In this document: piece by piece, positions 1 to 13,632 of the stretch
Layout: each line of letters starts with the position of its first letter
How positions within the stretch are numbered: the first letter of the stretch is position 1
From: Rotaria sp. Silwood1
Taxonomy: Eukaryota; Rotifera; Eurotatoria; Philodinida; Philodinidae
Assembly (NCBI GenBank): GCA_905250075.1
Contig: CAJNOP010000698.1
Span: forward strand, 1-64,000
Reading direction: 5' to 3'
DNA: 64,000 nucleotides
Program-made: the position numbers and the translations under genes
The notes under the pieces: model-generated
The model's input: the letters and a program-made list of their open reading frames with translations, nothing else
What the model was told of the DNA's origin: nothing
The model's database searches: none

Positions 1-739
1 AATTGAGATGATTGTTGTGATACTTGAGGACGATAAGCAGATGATGGTGAAGGATACATTGGACGAATTGATGGTTGAGATGTCTAGAAAGAACAAAAAA
101 AAAAATTTAGAATATAGAGAGAAATAGAACAAAATATATCTTTACTGAAAGAGGATTATAAACGTTGGATGGAGATAGATTTTGACTCATAGGATAGGTA
201 GTTGTTGGTGGTAGATTTGGATTAGTATTATATCCATATGGTGGCGATAATGTTGGATTTATATTTGTATTATAAACGTTTGCGAATGGTGGAGTTGAAT
301 TTCCATTTGCAGTAGAAACATTTGATAATGGTGGAGTTGGTATTGTATGTGTATTAAAGACATTTGATGATGGTAATATTGGATTTGTATTTAATTTTTC
401 AGTATTTGTTACTGATTGAGTAGGATTGATGTTTGTATGAGAAACATTTGATGATGGTAATGTTGGATTTATTTTTGTATTGTAAACATTCGACAAAGGT
501 TGAATAGTGGGTGGAAAAATTGAAGCATTTTGAGTAGAAAGTGAAGAAATATTAGGTGGAAATAATGGTGGTCTAATACCATTTGTAATTGTATGAGACA
601 TTGGAGGAAAAACCTAAAGCAAAAAAAAAACAAAAGATGACATGATTTTTGTGATGTTTTTAAAATGAAGTAATGAACATACAGGATTGACCGGTTTGTC
701 AGGAAATGATGAACTATTGGATGGTCGTATTGTTGTCAT
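1..739 (-). CDS. Pro/Asn/Thr-rich low-complexity protein, 5' part (runs off left edge)
   Basis: Three exons on the minus strand: 683-739, 146-613 and 1-83, all joined in phase 0. The introns are 614-682 (GTATGT...TTTAG) and 84-145 (GTAAAG...TCTAG). The start is the ATG at 739; an in-frame stop lies just upstream. The product begins MTTIRPSNSSSFPDKP and continues with imperfect repeats of about 12-20 residues built on NVYNTNINPT and PPLSNV, then a Ser/Gln/Pro tail. No signal peptide, membrane segment or known fold is visible. Extending by splicing keeps the same composition on both sides of each intron, which supports the model. I do not recognise the family. It could be the disordered N-terminal part of an RNA-binding or scaffold protein, but nothing in the window decides that. 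Confidence 0.6.
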
Positions 740-3700
740 TGAAGAAGTTTATGACAACTTCAGATCTAACAAGAAAATTGCTCGACTTATGCCACGTTTA
801 TGCTCAACTCTTGGTCCATTGTTGACGTTGTTAGCAAACCAATAATAGTGATTAGTTACACATTCTAACCAATAATAACACATAAGATACAGAGACATCT
901 ATGAATGCCTAAAAAAATTTTTATCTGAGTACTTTTAATCCAAAAAACTCTAAGTCTCACCATAATACAAAACCTCTCGAAGGAATGATGTCTTTTATAT
1001 AATAGAAGATCTTCTTCATTATACAATTAAAAAATTTCAGATTAATCTATGGATCTGTTTGGTTTTTTATTGAAGAACTATCACATTTTCATATCAAAAA
1101 TGTCTATTATATCAGTTAAATTATGAAAATTTCCGGCAGGAATCAAAATGACGTTGTTTTTTTTTTAAAAATCATACTCAAAGAGTTTATGTATCATAAA
1201 GAATATGTCAAAAATAAAAAGTCAACAGAACGACGGAATGGCCCAAAAATATTTTTTTTTGTACTAATACACTCAACACTATGAATTATTATTTAATAAA
1301 AATCATAGAATTCTAGCTTGTCATTTATTATTTATTTTTATTTGAGTTATATTAATAAAAAAAGCAAATATTCATATTGTATTAACCTTGATTTAACTAA
1401 TCATTACGTAAATCCTTTTCTCTCTTCAAAATATAATTGCTTCATTAACGTTTTGTTTTTCTTAGATTAAGAACCCAATTTTTACTCTTATCTAATGCAT
1501 TCTTTTAATAACAATAAAAAAAGAAAAAAAGTAATTTCATATTGTTTTACTCTATTGAAACAAATTTCAACATATTAAAAACGTTCGTAGAAATTTACTA
1601 GACTATTTCTTAACTTCTTCCATGTAAATCTGTTATACATCAATAACTACTATACAGTCTAGACATTGTTAAAATGCTTTGTTTCCCCCCAAAAAAAAGA
1701 AAGAAACTTTTTTTTCTTGAATGAATAATTAATATAATATAATACTTATTCGATGACACAATCTAATCTAATAGGTAATAGAATAAATTTGTCTATATAT
1801 ATATATAGATCAAAGAATAATCTTCATATGACATGCTGACAATATCAATTCATATTCTGTCATCTTCAATGAATTGTTTATCATACGATTGACACATGTT
1901 TGTTCAATCATAAAATTAATCTTACGTCATTTTTTTTTATTTAGATAACTTATAATGAGTACTAAAAAATTAAAAATTTTATTTCATTAAATAATTTATC
2001 GAACTGATTTTGTTTTTTTTTTTGTACTATTAAAAAAATACTTGGCAAATCAAATAGATGATGATGATGATGAGACACATCTTGAATAGATAATTAGTTT
2101 CTGCTACTTGTTAATTAGATCAACATCATCGTCTTTTTTATTTCTCCGCATGAAATCAAGATATGGTTCAACGACTATTGGAATTATATCAATTCAAATA
2201 CATGAATTTTTTTGATAATAAGTAGCTTTAAATCATATTTAAATAAAAAACAACAAAAAGCCAAAATATTCATTATTCTAAACACAGCATGATGTTAAAT
2301 TTAATAATCATGTTTTGAACTTCAAATGAACTATCTTTCTTTTTTTTTTTTCTTTGATTGAATTGTTCTTAAAGCTATTTGATAAAACTTTCATTTTTGT
2401 TGTCTTGTATATGTCGCTTTCTATGAAAATGGATTATAATAAAATTTAATCATACATCATATATTGTTGACTATACAAATGAATTATCTTTAGCGTTTTT
2501 GTAGATATCAATGATGAGAGAGTTTTTTTTTTTTAAGTAATTCAATACTTTTACATATATATTTAGTTATATAATCATTACTTTGAACTTATTTCCGTAT
2601 TTGACTATGATGAGCAATATTTGTTCATTGTACGGTCATAAGAGAGACACTAACATGTTTACCAACTGTCATTTTGATTGCTTTGTAAAGTGACATGACT
2701 ATAATTCATTAGCTCTTGTCATAGTCATTCATAATATGTTCGTCAATTCTTAAAAAATCTCATCTTCTTTTTTTTTTGACAGACAGATAAAGGATGAATG
2801 CATACAAAAGTACTTATTTTTTTTTTTATTGTATTCGAAAGAATTCAACGGAAATCATAATTGTATTATAACCTTTACACACATACCATAGAATAGAAAA
2901 TGCAGGTGAACACTTGAGAAAAAAAACAAGAAATTCGTTTCCTTTTCTTGTAATAATTTTTGAGTATATATTAACATGTTCAATGGAATGGAAACAAGAT
3001 TATTATTACATATAGGTATGTGTTGAATGACCTTCAAATGCTACTATTCTAAGTTTCGAACAGATGCGCGTCCAGTCGACAATGGGTCAAGTAAACAATA
3101 GATAAAATGTACGACCTTTTCTCATTTTTTGCTAATTATAACTAATTCTTTCTTTTCTCATTTATTCGTCGGATAGCTTCTTCTTCTTCTTTTTCGTAGA
3201 CTATATTTGGTATGATCAGCCAACGGGCATATATCGTGTTGTGGTCGGCTCTGAAAGTGAAAGAGTAAAGAAAAGATGATTATAGATGCGGTTAAGCTTA
3301 ACTAGGCCGTAGGCCATCATCATCATCATCAGAGTTCGAATAACGACAACTTAATCTCGCTCACACTTTCTGCAATGATCATGTCTCATGACGACGTTTG
3401 TTGCCCTCGAACTATACACAATACACTCATGTAGACGACAAGCAACGAGTCGATCAAGTGGGAGCATATAAGAAGAATATATATTTTTTTTCTTTCCCTT
3501 GTTTCCTATCTAATTACTTATCACATCAAACATTAAAGTAAAAACTTTTCTATGGTCTCTTCATCCCTGAAGTATATGCTATGCGGAAATCAGTCAGACA
3601 TAATCAAATTGTATATAACTAACAAGGCGCCTTTCAATATTTGATTGTGCAGCTGTTAGTATCCACATTTAATCAGATCAATTCGTACCATACTCAGTTG

Positions 3701-4659
3701 GTAGTTTCTCGAAATAATAAAAAAAAAAGAAACGCATACACAGATGTGAATCAGATCATCATCTTTATACTTGTTGTCTATAGAAGGAAATAGATTAAAC
3801 ATTAAAGAATGAATCTCTAATCGAAACAAGTGAATCAATGAATAGTGAGTCTGATGAGATAATGGTGCGTGCCAATGTCTTGCTAAGAGAGAAAGAAAAA
3901 AAAAACGTATATCAAGGAGATTTCCAAACGGTACAATTAAAGACAGCATGAGGCATATCTTCCCATGACATGAACGAATATAAGTAAGAAGAATAGAAAA
4001 AAAAAAGAAATATCTACAATGTTCTTTCATTCTGTCTTGCCTTTCATTGAACCATGACAAGACGTTTAATGATGTGGAAAATGAATAGTTTGAGTACAAC
4101 GAGATTTATCATGAAGAAAAAAAAAAGATTTCTCATAAATCATCGAACATAGCTAACATTTAGTCAATTGATTCGATTGAATGAAAAAAACAAAAAAAAA
4201 GAATAGATCTGCTATATCTATTTATGATTAGAGAGTATGTATATACATTTATCTTAACTAATCGATTTGTCTGATAGAAAATATACATTATTTACGCAAT
4301 GAACACTTTCCCTTTTTTTCTTTCCATATGTATATATTATTGTTAGTTAGTTAGACTATGTCAAGATAATCGATAGAGCGAAATTGATGTCTTTCTGACA
4401 ACGTCTGTCGTACTATGTGTGTGTTGATCCGTCAATTTGAAAGATGATCAGACAGATTTATTTCTTAATTCTCAAATTTCATGAATTAAATAATAAAAAA
4501 AAAAAATGAAATTTAAAATCAGTATATTAAATATCAAACAAAATGAATTTGACATAATATTCCTTTCATTGTTTTATATATATATAATTATAAATCAATT
4601 CTACAGATCATACACAACATAAATTTAAAAAGACAAAATCTCTCAGTCTACATATTTTA
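740..4659. other. Intergenic, AT-rich
   Basis: About 3.9 kb between the start of the left-edge gene and the 3' end of the cadherin gene. It holds homopolymer A/T tracts, short microsatellites (ATG repeats near 2057, ATC repeats near 3317) and short open frames rich in Phe/Lys that look like chance. The 740-840 part should carry the promoter of the left-edge gene, but I see no clear core element. No gene is supported. Confidence 0.6.
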
Positions 4660-6893
4660 TTAAACATAAGTTCCTTTCGTTGATATAATTTGTTGATTTG
4701 TTTCTGTTAATAATGAAAGATCATTTTGTATTGAATGAAATAATTTATTTGTTAAATTATCTGATGATTGTGGTATTAATGTTGTACGTTTTGGTGAAAA
4801 AAGAAACATATCCTACAAAAACAAAAATAATAATAATAAATACATTTTTATTATTATTAAAAAAAGTAAAATACCGATGTTTCAACAGTAATATTTTCAG
4901 ATTTTTCTGAACCATAAAGTGAATCAGCTGATGATGTTTGTTCAGATGATGATGTTTGTATTATTTTTTGTTTTGTACTATTATTATTATTATCATTTAT
5001 TTTTTTATTTGTTATTAATGATAATGATTTTTTATTTAATTCATTACGACAATAAATACATATAAGTATTGTTGCAATAACAAATAATAAACCCATTAAT
5101 ATAGCAATAATAATAATAATATTTTCATGTTTAAATAATTGTAATATATTATTATTTTGTTTTATATCATTTAATAATAATAAATTATTACCTAATATAG
5201 AACTTTTATATAAACGTATTTTAATAATAGATGAAAAATTTTCATTATCAATATCATATGCTTCAATATCAAGCCATATTTCACCATTTGTTAAATAAAA
5301 TAAACAATCATTATTTGTATTATTTAATTCTAATGTACAATTAATAATTAATTTATTTGTTATTAATAATATCCATTGTGGCCATGATAAACTTTTTTTA
5401 CGATAACCAATATTTGAATATTCATCATTATCATATGCATTTAATATAATAGAAATTAATTCATTATTATATAAATCAATATCAATATTTAATAATGTTG
5501 TATTCCATATTGGTTTACAATCATTTATATCTGTAACAATAATATTAAAATAACGTTGAATATTTTTATTACGTAATATAACATTATATGATGAACGTAA
5601 TTCACGATCATATATACGATCAGTTAATAATGTATAACTATAATTATTTAATTTTTGTATAAAAAAACCATCGCTTAATATAATTTCTAAATATTCATCA
5701 GATTTAATATATGCTATAAATGTTGCATTAGGTAAATTTTCAGATATATATACTTCAGTTAAATTTTTTGATACACGATTTGAACCAAATGTTATTTGTA
5801 TTAAGGATTTATTATTATTATATATATCATTTAATATATTTATATAAACAGTTGTTAATGCTGGTATTGAATTTTTTTTACCATCAGATGCACCAATAAG
5901 TAATTTATATATTGTTTTTATTTCTATATTATTTAAATTTGATATTAAACTTAATTCACCTGTATAGGAATTTAATTGAAATAAATTATTTTGATTATTT
6001 ATATCATATTTATAACCATCAATACTTAATAATGAATAATAAATATGTGCATTTTCATTTGAATCTTCATCATATGCAATTAATTTAATTAATATTGTAC
6101 CAATTGGTATTATATCTGTTATATTAATTGTATATATTGTTTGTAAAAATTTTGGATTATGATCATTAACATCAAGAACAATTAATGTTAATTTTGTTGA
6201 TGTTATATATTTATAATCATTAACTGTTAATGTAAATATATATTCATATTGTAATTCACGATCAAGTGTTATATTTATAATAAGATATAATTCATTATTA
6301 ATTATATCATATTCTAAATAAAATGGTTGATTATTAATTGTTTGATTATTATTATTATTAAATAAATTTATTTTTGATATTATTATATAATTATTATAAA
6401 TATATGTTAATTCATAATATTGTATATTATTAATTAAACAATCAATATCATCAGCTTTCGATAAACGTATTTTAATACCAGGCATATTATTTTCTGTTAA
6501 TGATATTGTATATGTATTTGAATTAAATATTGGTTGATTATCATTAATATCATTTATTTTAAATTTTAATAATAATATATCATAATAAAATATATCATAA
6601 AATTTCATTGTTATATAACATGTTAAACATAAATCATCATTTGGACATAATGTATCACGATCAATACGTTTTATTATTATTATTGAATTTGTTGTTGAAT
6701 TAAAATATAATAATGATGAACTTTCTAATAATTGATAAGTTATTAATGATGATGATGATAATGGTGATATACTATTTAAATCAAATACAATTGTACCTAT
6801 TGAAATTTCTTCATTAATCACTATTTCACGTTCACGAGATTCACTGAATCCAATAAATAGAAAAAGAAGAATATAGATTAGAAGCATGATCAT
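4660..6893 (-). CDS. Short cadherin/protocadherin-like single-pass adhesion receptor
   Basis: Two exons: 4875-6893 (673 codons) and 4660-4812 (50 codons plus stop), phase 0, 62-bp intron; 723 aa in all. The ATG at 6893 is chosen because it opens a signal peptide (MIMLLIYILLFLFIGFSES); an upstream ATG at 7022 would add a Lys/Arg-rich, non-secretory leader. Roughly five cadherin repeats follow. Calcium-linker motifs are DINDNQP (115-121), DVNDHNP (241-247) and DINDCKP (455-461), with DRE-type motifs IDRD (77-80), LDRE (210-213) and YDRE (428-431). A transmembrane helix lies at about 590-614, then a 110-residue Ser/Asn-rich tail. The usual role of the family is calcium-dependent homophilic adhesion at the plasma membrane. 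The length resembles protocadherins more than classical cadherins, and I see no catenin-binding sequence. The repeats are diverged, so the repeat count is approximate. An AATAAA overlaps the stop codon. Confidence 0.88.
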
Positions 6894-9800
6894 CTCTACA
6901 ACAAAAAAACGAAGAAAATGTAATGTTATAAATGAATGGAAAAAGAAGAAAGAGGAAGAGTAATAATATTTTTCTCGCTTTCTCTTTCTCTTCTTTTTTT
7001 TTTTCGTCTTATTAACGTCCAATGGTCAACACAAGACAGAGAGAGAGAAACTAAAAGAAGGAAAAAAAAAGGTGATAAATTACCTTTTTTTATTCCAACA
7101 CTCTCATAGTCAACTTGTTGAATTTAAAAAGAAAAAATAATTATCTTAACACAGTAGGATGTCTTAATGACAAAATCTATGTTATACAAGTTTGAGATAG
7201 AAAAAAAATTCTTTTTTTTTGTTGTTTCTGCTATTGTCACTATGAACAATTAGATCAATCTAAGCCGTTCATTTTTAAGTTGACATACACGATCACACCT
7301 ATGATATTAAGCAGAAAATGAAATTTTTCATGGAAAATAGTTATATATATCAAGTAAAAAAAGAAAAAGACACAGATACTTAGTCTAATAATTGGACAGT
7401 GAACATCTCTTGTCTTTATTTAGTTAAAACACATTCCATTAGCTATATAATAGTATATGTATCTATATATATAACTCCTCCTATCATTAGAATACTTTAC
7501 CTATCTCTCATTTTTCTCTTGTCTACTGCCGGCAATAATAATCATTATTGTGATATTACTGTCATCATTATCCTGTGGGTGTGGCAAAGAGTATGTATAA
7601 TTCTCTTTTCCTTGAGAGAAATGGATAGACGACGGTCATGACCTAGCGACTATCTTCTCTTTTTTTTTTGAAATATAGTGTGAAGTAAGTTCGATAGGTA
7701 AATAGAATAAATAATATGAAAAAAAAAAAAAGCGGCTTACAGTCAATTATTTGTTATTTGCTAAAATAATATGCAAATAAACAAACAAATAGACATTTAT
7801 CAGATAAGCATATACTTCTCATCTATTGAGAATCATATCTATGATAGAGAATTAAGAATTTTTAAAATGGTCAATTCATTGACTCAGTATGGTATATATA
7901 GTAACTTTTAGAGTATGTAGATGTCATTGGTACTATGTTGTTGTGTTTGACAGCAAGCCGCCAAAGAGCAGTATGCCAAATCAATTACAAGTCAATTGAG
8001 ACAAGCGTATTTCTTATTTCGATTACGTCATTCACAAGTGAATTATTCTCTGAAGGTGATCAAGCTATCCAACCGTTTGTCTTTTTTTGTTGCATATAAC
8101 ATTTATTCTTGTTTATTATTCTCAATGAGGAAACGCGTGTGTGGTGTCCATCTGGTTTTTATATATGTATATATATTTATATGAAGAATAGAAATTGAGA
8201 AAATTTTTCTATTACTTGTTTTGTTTTTACAAGCAACTGATACAATCTCTTTATCTAATGAGAATCACAAATTCAAATTATTGAATATGTATGAAGAATA
8301 ACAATTATTGAATAGATATTGAACATATTCTCATTTGTCTAACTATATTTTCTTTTTTTTTTTCACTATATTAAATCAACAATAGTTATCAATCGATACT
8401 TATCTGATAGATCGAAAAAAAATAAAAACAAAACAAAATACTACATGTCAACTTATACATATGATAAGATCCCTTCGAAAAATAAATTTGCATATACGAC
8501 ATACAAGATGAGACACAGAAAGGCTAAGACGGATGCGATCAATCGACGCGCTTGTGGTTCAATTTACCTGCACTAATACCATTGCTATGTATACAGACAC
8601 TTGAGTAATTCGTCGGTGACCGGGAGAAACGAATGAATCTACTTTGAATATGCGTCGTATTACTCTCAATCACAGCAGTGAGCCTTTTTTTTTTTAATCC
8701 AACCTTGTATATGTGTCTATACATCTATCGACTCTGAATGAATAAATGTTTACAAACGTATATATATCAATTTCCATCAATACATACAGGATATCATCAT
8801 GAGACTAGTGCTCAACAAAAAAAAAAAAACGAACTAAGTTTGGTCACACATACGTTCTCATGTAAATGAGCTTTGGTTCATTTGAAATTCTTACTCACCC
8901 GTTTAGAATGTTTAGGTGTTTTTTTTTTGTGTATGTCTATATTTAGATTGATGTTTGAAGAAAATAAAAATGATTGACACAATCCTTGAGACAATATATA
9001 TTTAACGACGAGACTAATTTTACAAAAAAAAAAAAAAAAAGAAAGAGGCGTCTCTCATTTTCGTTATTGTTCATTGCACAATCAAAAACTCATTTCACGC
9101 AACTATAAAATAGACAAAATATATATGTAAGAAAGAAAGAAAAAAAACATAAAACTATTCATTTAGAAGACATATTGTCTATATACATATGTGTACCCCC
9201 TAGTGAGTTTTCGAAATATCGAATACTAGAAATAATAATAATGAAACGTTGCTAGTAAAGATCAAAGAATGACTTTTAACTGGCTTGATGATAATTGATA
9301 ATCGAATGGATACTGCGAAACAAAAAAAAAAGGGCGCGTATGGTGATGATGCATATCTCTTCTTCATTTTTGTTTTTTCTTGTAGCGTTCAAAATCAATT
9401 ATTATTTCGTTCCCGTTCATAGACAAAAAAAAAAAGAGAAACGTGCGCGTATCATCACCATCAATGATAACGAGGATTACACACCTGAGAAATTGTGCAT
9501 GATGTGTTCTTTTCATCTATCCGCATTTGTGATTGTTTAACTTCTCAATTGAAGTATATTGGTCGGCTGTCACTTGGATGATTCATTTGGAAGAGAAGCC
9601 TTTTTGTTGTTTTTTTTTCTTTCACACTCAATTGAAAAGTGAATTATTGCACGTTATTCAATCTTGAATACTTCAAAATCAAAAAAAGTAAATATATCAT
9701 TTTCTCTATGTTTGTCATTTTGACATTTTCTACGATGGATGGATTCTCATTAGAATAAAGGCGGATCTTATTCAAAAATAAAAAAGAAGAAACTTTAACA

Positions 9801-11281
9801 GATGTTATCAAGTTAAATAGAGAAATGAATGAGATCAGTTATCACACCCATCTCACTAGAAGAGGATATCACACAAATGTTTCATGTTTCATTTTTTTGT
9901 TGTTCTTGACTGGTCTATATCGGCATGTCTATATATATATGTTGTACACGCGATAATACAGTTAGAAAAGAAAATCAGCATGATTGTATGTGACAAGTTT
10001 GATGAAGACTTTGCATGTATTGTATACTTTAGAAGTCAAATCGATTTAGTGTCATTCATGATGAATCTCATTTTGTTAAACTTATACATTGAAACAATAT
10101 ACATTTTAATATCATCAATTGAAAAAGTTAATTGAATAGATAAAAATGATATTGAAACCTATATTCAATAAATTATGGAAACAATTCTTAATGATAATAT
10201 TTATATCTATTGGCCTGATAAGTTTACATTATGTGAATATTTATAACGGATGAGTTTGATTGAAAGATAAAATCGATCAACAAAATAGTTTGTTTTTTAA
10301 TGCGGAACGAAGAGTATAGCATTGATCGTGTATGCATTTGGTCTTCATACTTTGTGTATTTTTCGTTGTAACTAATACATCTCAGAATTCATTAAAACAA
10401 ACTTAACATACCAGATTTTCATCTTCTATTTCTACAGTTTGTAAAATGAGTAGTTGGATACTATTGAAAGAATGAAAAACGGTATGTTGTGATTGTATTA
10501 CCCTTAGTTTTTTTGCAATATAATAGAGATTCGATGAGGTTATAGACGGATAGTCCAATTTTTTTTTTCAAGTTTATGATGTTCTCATTAGTACGGCAAT
10601 GGATCTATTTGAACTTTTCGGATGCTGCTTGATGACAGATATACACGATCGTGCACCGACTCAAAAAATCCTCTCGATTTTCACGAATTAATTGTTGTGA
10701 GAGATAAAGACTGGTTATTGGAAATAGAATACAGCGCAAATCTTTATTTTCATTTATGTCGATCTTTACTTCTTTAGCCATCTGATTACTGCTAAAAGTT
10801 CATATATACCGGAAGGATGATCATTATTAACAAAATTGAATATTCATGGCTAAAGCCATCAAGTATTAATGATACCACATATCTCGATCAACGTGAGTTG
10901 AAGTAAATTATTCATAGAAACAGTTTTGTTGAAGGTTGTCTTGTTTAATAGAATTGTTCTTAGACATATATGACAAAAGATAATGATAAAAATAATGACT
11001 ATATACAAGTACGAATTTTACAAGTAATAACAGCAGAGTTTTTTTCGAATAATAAAATAAAATTTAAATGTCTATTATCACTTTTTGTAGTAAAGTAGCA
11101 AACTCTATTAGATTCTAGTGGAAAAAAAAAGTTTCATCAAATCAATATCATTTTTTTTTTTATAAAAGAAATAATTTACAGTTCAAATTATTCTTTTCTT
11201 GTCTGTACACTAAAAATACTATATTATTTTATTGAAAGATGTGATGTACAAAGAATACTATAGTTAAAAGAAAGACGTGAT
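6894..11281. other. Intergenic, AT-rich, 5' flank of the cadherin gene
   Basis: No exon chain could be built here. The part just above 6893 should contain the cadherin promoter. A stretch at about 7954-8184 (+) reads QAAKEQYAKSITSQLRQAYF and looks less random than its surroundings, but it has no convincing splice partner or family match. The rest is poly-A/T tracts and simple repeats. Confidence 0.5.
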
Positions 11282-12247
11282 CAGAGACCGTCACAGGGCA
11301 TTTTTTTTCGCCCTGCCCTGCCCTACCCTCAGGGCAGAGCACAGGGCATATACAGATTAGAATAATACTTCTAAACTGAGTATGTCTATTGCAAGATTTT
11401 AAGCTTCGATAAAACAGTGATATTCTCCGGTACTTTTAGGTTACTAAATCCCGTGGAATACCAGGTTTTTCACTAGAAAAAAGAAACTTTTATTAGGAAA
11501 AAAGTAATTTTAGTTGCAAAAAAATGTTTTTTTTACTAGAGTTACGTTTTCTTTACTTTATGAAATAAATATAAGTGCAATTTTTATATTTATAAAATAA
11601 AAATAAATAAAAAGAAACTATTATTTAAAAAATGAAGATAAATGAAATTTTCATACTTACAAAATAAAAATATAGATTTTTTTTCTTATTTACCTTTATA
11701 TAAAGCAAAGATAAAATAAATAATGAAGAAATCTTTTCTATGAGAATCTAATCTTTAATTTTTCACCAAGTAGCTCACAAAAAGGTACGACACCATAGAT
11801 GGAAATGAAATATACAGAAAATGTTTTTTTTTGCATATATATTCTTTTTTTCTTGTACCCGCTGGACTTTCTAATGATATCATATGTCGAAGTGATATTC
11901 ATGGCAAGAAAAAATATTGATTAAAATATCCAGTTGTTATACTAGATATTTGTCTATCTATCTATGACAGAACAAATCTTTCTGTAAAGCAGTCATTTCA
12001 TATTGAGATTTCTTAAGACGCGTAACAGAAAAAAAAAGACTCGATTACATTTTTCTAATCAAGTTCATTTTATAAGCAAGACTTAATTCATTGAAAATTA
12101 TTTTTGAAAAGGCAATTGCATGAAATAATTAGATTAAAATTGAATAAATCATTGCCATTTTAATCAGAAAAACTAAACTAGAATCAGACTTTTTTCATTT
12201 TTTTGGCACAGGGCAAAAATTTTTGCTCTGCCCTATGACGGTCTCTG
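11282..12247. mobile_element. Non-autonomous hAT-like transposon, 966 bp, old
   Basis: The ends are inverted repeats: CAGAGACCGTCACAGGGC on the left, and on the right the reverse complement of CAGAGACCGTCATAGGGC. CAGAGA... ends are typical of hAT elements such as hobo. The left end continues into GCCCTG repeats that reappear inverted near the right end. The interior is AT-rich with no coding sequence. The flanking 8-mers (GACGTGAT and ATACCAAG) do not match, so the target duplication is lost or the exact ends differ. Class assignment rests on the terminal sequence only. Confidence 0.55.
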
Positions 12248-12311
12248 ATACCAAGTAACATCGATTCGAAGAAAGTCAGGAGTTAAAGAGCATACAACAG
12301 TAGTGTAGTTT

Positions 12312-12615
12312 CATTTCTTTTCCGAGATTAGATTCATGGTCATGTAATTGTAAATAATCAAGCAATAGTCTTCTAGCGAAATTTAACATTTTATTTTATC
12401 TTCCAAATAGTGAAAAAATCTTCTAGTGAATAAGCAAGATCCGATAATTTAAATTTAGAATGCATGAAATCCTTAACACTTGAGTTAGCTTTTCTTGTAA
12501 ATTTTTTTTTTTAGTATTTGGAAGATAAAATAAAACAAAAAAAAAAATTGCTAGACAGATATCACTCGATTATTTACATTTACATGACCATGAACCTATT
12601 CTCTGAAAAGAAATG
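12312..12615. repeat. Fold-back element with ~100-bp inverted arms
   Basis: A left arm (about 12312-12411) and a right arm (about 12511-12615) are imperfect reverse complements. Shared blocks include CATTTCTTTTC, TTCATGGTCATGTAA and TTTATTTTATCTTCCAAATA. About 100 bp separate the arms. No coding content. Probably a MITE of undetermined superfamily. Confidence 0.55.
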
Positions 12616-12746
12616 TCCGATTTTACGCGTTTTAAACCGTTGATCTCGAAAATGCGTTTTAATCGTTTATCTCTTCTACTATTTTAACGATGTGAAAGCT
12701 GAAAAAAAATGCGATTGTTAAAACGCCAAAATTCGGACATTTTTGA
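12612..12746. repeat. Short inverted-repeat element next to the fold-back
   Basis: Inverted ends AAATGTCCGA...CGTTTTAA on the left and TTAAAACG...TCGGACATTT on the right enclose about 100 bp. It abuts, and shares AAATG with, the previous fold-back element. Superfamily undetermined. Confidence 0.4.
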
Positions 12747-13632
12747 CTGTGTAAAATGCGTTACAAGATAAAACACAAAACGGTCGTTATAACGAGTCAA
12801 TTTAACTTTTCTGACTGCTTGGGTACTAATATAATTTTTTCAAACAAGTTTTTCTATATAAAGTCAAAAGTACTGAAACAACGAATTGGATATGACTTTC
12901 CGAAACTGAATTTGGTGTTGTATCTCTATCAATCTTCTAGAATAAAAATAAATTCGAGTCTATTATATCATACAAATATATTATCAAATTTCTAGAAAGT
13001 CAAAACGAATTAACATATGTGTATATGCATCTGTCACTATAACGGTTGAAAAAAAAAAGAAGTTACATAAGAATTTCTCGACGATCTTAATGTGTTGAAA
13101 TTATATTCCTTATTGATCAGTACATGAATTCTATATCTTTCTAACCAAAGTAACATTTTTAGATGAGATTGAACATCTAGAGTTATATTTCGAAACAATC
13201 AACCTAATGTGAATTTGACAGATCCTAAAGTTATTTGATAATGAACTTTTTTCTTAGCTAGAGTTAAACGAAAACAATTATTATTACTCACATACAATTT
13301 TTGTAGCTTCGACAGACCATAAATTAGAATTAATTAGAAGAAGTGCAGTGTATGATAGGCAAAAGAAGAGAATTCATTTAAGTCTTTCCATTATTAGCCA
13401 AGAATCCAAGAAAAAAATATGTTTTAAATTCTATCCAATTCATACGATGAAGAGTATTATGTAAAATAATTCAAAACTTCTCGAAATGTTTCAATCGATT
13501 TGTTTACAAAGCGAAACAAATAATATTAGTTATTGTTAATGCTTGTATTTCTGTTAGGATACAATTTTCGAATTGAACTAATTCCACAAGATACAAATTA
13601 GAAATAAATAATGAGAACGGTAAATATTTATA

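Noticed and set aside
3656-4099. 147-codon open frame (-)
   Set aside because: Phe/Ser/Leu-rich noise in AT-rich DNA, no domain, no splice context, codon pattern unlike neighbouring genes.
7954-8184. Plus-strand frame QAAKEQYAKSITSQLRQAYF...
   Set aside because: Looks somewhat protein-like after an acceptor-like TTTGACAG, but no ATG, no partner exons and no family; too weak to call a gene.
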